Shown here one piece after another: positions 62,980 to 64,000 of a DNA stretch of 64,000 nt (position 1 is the stretch's first letter; every line of letters starts with the position of its first letter). The DNA lies in NCBI GenBank assembly GCA_002470825.1, contig DKOR01000035.1, positions 62,001-126,000 on the forward strand, written 5' to 3'. Origin of the DNA: Thiotrichaceae bacterium UBA7357. GTDB lineage: Bacteria > Pseudomonadota > Gammaproteobacteria > Eutrophobiales > Eutrophobiaceae. The notes beneath the pieces were generated by a model, which worked only from the letters and a program-made list of their open reading frames with translations, was not told the origin of the DNA and did not search any database. The position numbers were made by a program, and so were the translations under genes.

Positions 62980-63731
62980 GAGGAAGTCACTACTTTTTTT
63001 ACCCATGCATTACGTTTTTCCTGTTCTAATAATTCAGAACGTGAATTGTTAAACAGTATAGAAACATAAAATAATGTAAAGGCGAGTGCCATACACAACA
63101 AAGGTATGAGCATACTTAATTCAATAGAAGGATTGTCAAATTTTGAGACACTTGCCGACTGATGCAAAGTATTCCACCAGTCCACTGAATAATGAATGAT
63201 AGGGATGTTGATGGCACCTACCAATGCGAGAATGCCTCCCGCTTTACCTGCGACACGACGATCATCGATGGCCGAACGCAATCCGATATAACCTAAATAT
63301 AAAAACAACAACAATAACTCAGATGTTAAACGAGCATCCCATACCCACCATGTCCCCCACATTGGTTTGCCCCAAATAGAACCTGTGATTAAAGCTAGGA
63401 ATGTAAATGAAGCACCGATAACAGCACTTGATCGAGCTACAATATCTGATAATTTAATATTCCAGATTAAGAATATAGCGCTGTTCGTTGCTATAACTAT
63501 ATAAATGAACATAGACATCCATGCAGATGGAACATGGACATAAATGATTCTAAAACCATCTCCTTGCTGATAATCAGCAGGAGCAATCACTAGCCCACCG
63601 ACTAAACCGACCAACATTAAGATAATTGTAGAAGTTATACTCCACGGTAAGAGTTGTCCTGCCAATTTGTAAAAATAAGCTGGCGATGCAATGCGGTGGA
63701 ACCATAACCAAATTTTATTTTTTATTGACAT
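62976..63731 (-). CDS. ccmC: heme exporter protein CcmC
   Basis: A 251-residue membrane protein that loads heme onto CcmE. Six membrane helices are apparent and the WWD-type motif WGTWWVWDARLTSE lies near residue 125, with conserved His in IHYSVDWWNTLHQ and VHVPSAW. It lies 38 bases after ccmB. Confidence 0.95.
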   Translation of the reverse strand: MSIKNKIWLWFHRIASPAYFYKLAGQLLPWSITSTIILMLVGLVGGLVIAPADYQQGDGFRIIYVHVPSAWMSMFIYIVIATNSAIFLIWNIKLSDIVARSSAVIGASFTFLALITGSIWGKPMWGTWWVWDARLTSELLLLFLYLGYIGLRSAIDDRRVAGKAGGILALVGAINIPIIHYSVDWWNTLHQSASVSKFDNPSIELSMLIPLLCMALAFTLFYVSILFNNSRSELLEQEKRNAWVKKVVTSS

Positions 63732-63769
63732 ACTCTATTTAAGTCTCCAATTTTTATTAATGACACTAA

Positions 63770-64000
63770 CTATCTGTAGCTGCATGATACTCTCAGAGCA
63801 AAATTAATCACAAACGGACTAAGTGTGGTTGCTAGTACTAATAATGCCGCTAGCCATAATAATTGACCATTATAAGGTAAATCATTAGCTGCTGAGATAA
63901 CCGCGTTGCTACCAAAGATTAATACAGGAACATATAGAGGTAATACGAGTAATGATAATAAGGCTCCAGCTTGTTTTAGACCTATGGTCAAGGCAACGCC
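63770..64000 (-). CDS. ccmB: heme exporter protein CcmB, C-terminal part, cut by the window edge
   Basis: The frame is open to the right edge of the window and ends at 63770. The visible 76 residues hold two membrane helices, with GLKQAGALLSLLVLPLYVPVL and the closing LSPFVINFALRVS, as in CcmB. The codons before the internal TTG continue the family sequence (GVAL), so this is a true 5' truncation by the window. CcmB forms the membrane part of the CcmAB ATPase. Confidence 0.9.
   Translation of the reverse strand, partial: GVALTIGLKQAGALLSLLVLPLYVPVLIFGSNAVISAANDLPYNGQLLWLAALLVLATTLSPFVINFALRVSCSYR

Noticed and set aside
1..64000. tRNA genes, CRISPR arrays, insertion sequences, prophage or integrase
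   Set aside because: None was recognisable by eye on either strand. The window looks like stable chromosomal backbone with local small repeats only.

Overview
The window looks like a chromosomal segment of an AT-rich methylotrophic gammaproteobacterium. It carries a nearly complete tetrahydromethanopterin/methanofuran (H4MPT/MFR) C1 oxidation pathway and several cofactor-synthesis genes. The housekeeping genes fit Gammaproteobacteria: cmoA/cmoB, trhO, ettA, yehS, class Ia nrdAB and system I cytochrome c maturation. I saw no rRNA, tRNA, CRISPR array, IS element or phage gene.

Layout. 1-1417 (+): end of a xoxJ/moxJ-type periplasmic protein and an unknown secreted protein. 1495-18151 (-): a C1 oxidation block made of a NAD-type formate dehydrogenase (fdhA, fused fdhB), a first formyltransferase/hydrolase operon (fhcB1-A1-D1-C1), and a second operon fwdD-fwdB2-fwdA2-ftr2-fwdC2-ferredoxin-ferredoxin:NADP reductase. 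18340-24927 (+): beta-RFAP synthase, mtdB, an ATP-grasp gene, mch, a RimK-like gene, a CitG-like gene and fae. 25111-30742 (-): a hybrid sensor kinase with four predicted periplasmic sensor modules and a receiver-PAS partner. 30960-35651: a HisA-like gene (-) divergent from mfnD, mfnF, pabB and mfnE (+). 35936-39996 (-): nrdB and nrdA, with a promoter and a candidate NrdR box pair upstream. 40643-43763 (+): two small unknown genes, a decayed tandem copy of the second, and an Fdh4A-like molybdopterin oxidoreductase. 44298-48766 (+): trhO, a GST-like gene, cmoA, cmoB and a PQQ-type sugar dehydrogenase. 48836-56995: mixed housekeeping and envelope genes. 57024-64000 (-): ccmB(partial)-C-D-E-F-G-H-I and a CcmI-like TPR gene.

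Main point. There are two diverged Fhc/Fwd complexes. The first is the usual methylotroph type: FhcB1 has Met where the catalytic Cys of archaeal FwdB sits, and it has no FwdD partner, so it should hydrolyse formyl-MFR to formate, which the adjacent formate dehydrogenase can oxidise. The second keeps the Cys (Cys120, in SVCHGPS), encodes a stand-alone FwdD molybdopterin-dinucleotide-binding subunit, and is followed by a 7Fe ferredoxin and an FprA-type NADP reductase. I infer a redox-active, archaeal-type formyl-MFR dehydrogenase that makes CO2 directly and passes low-potential electrons to ferredoxin and NADP. This would be a formate-independent branch of formaldehyde oxidation. I could run no searches, so its novelty and activity remain to be tested.
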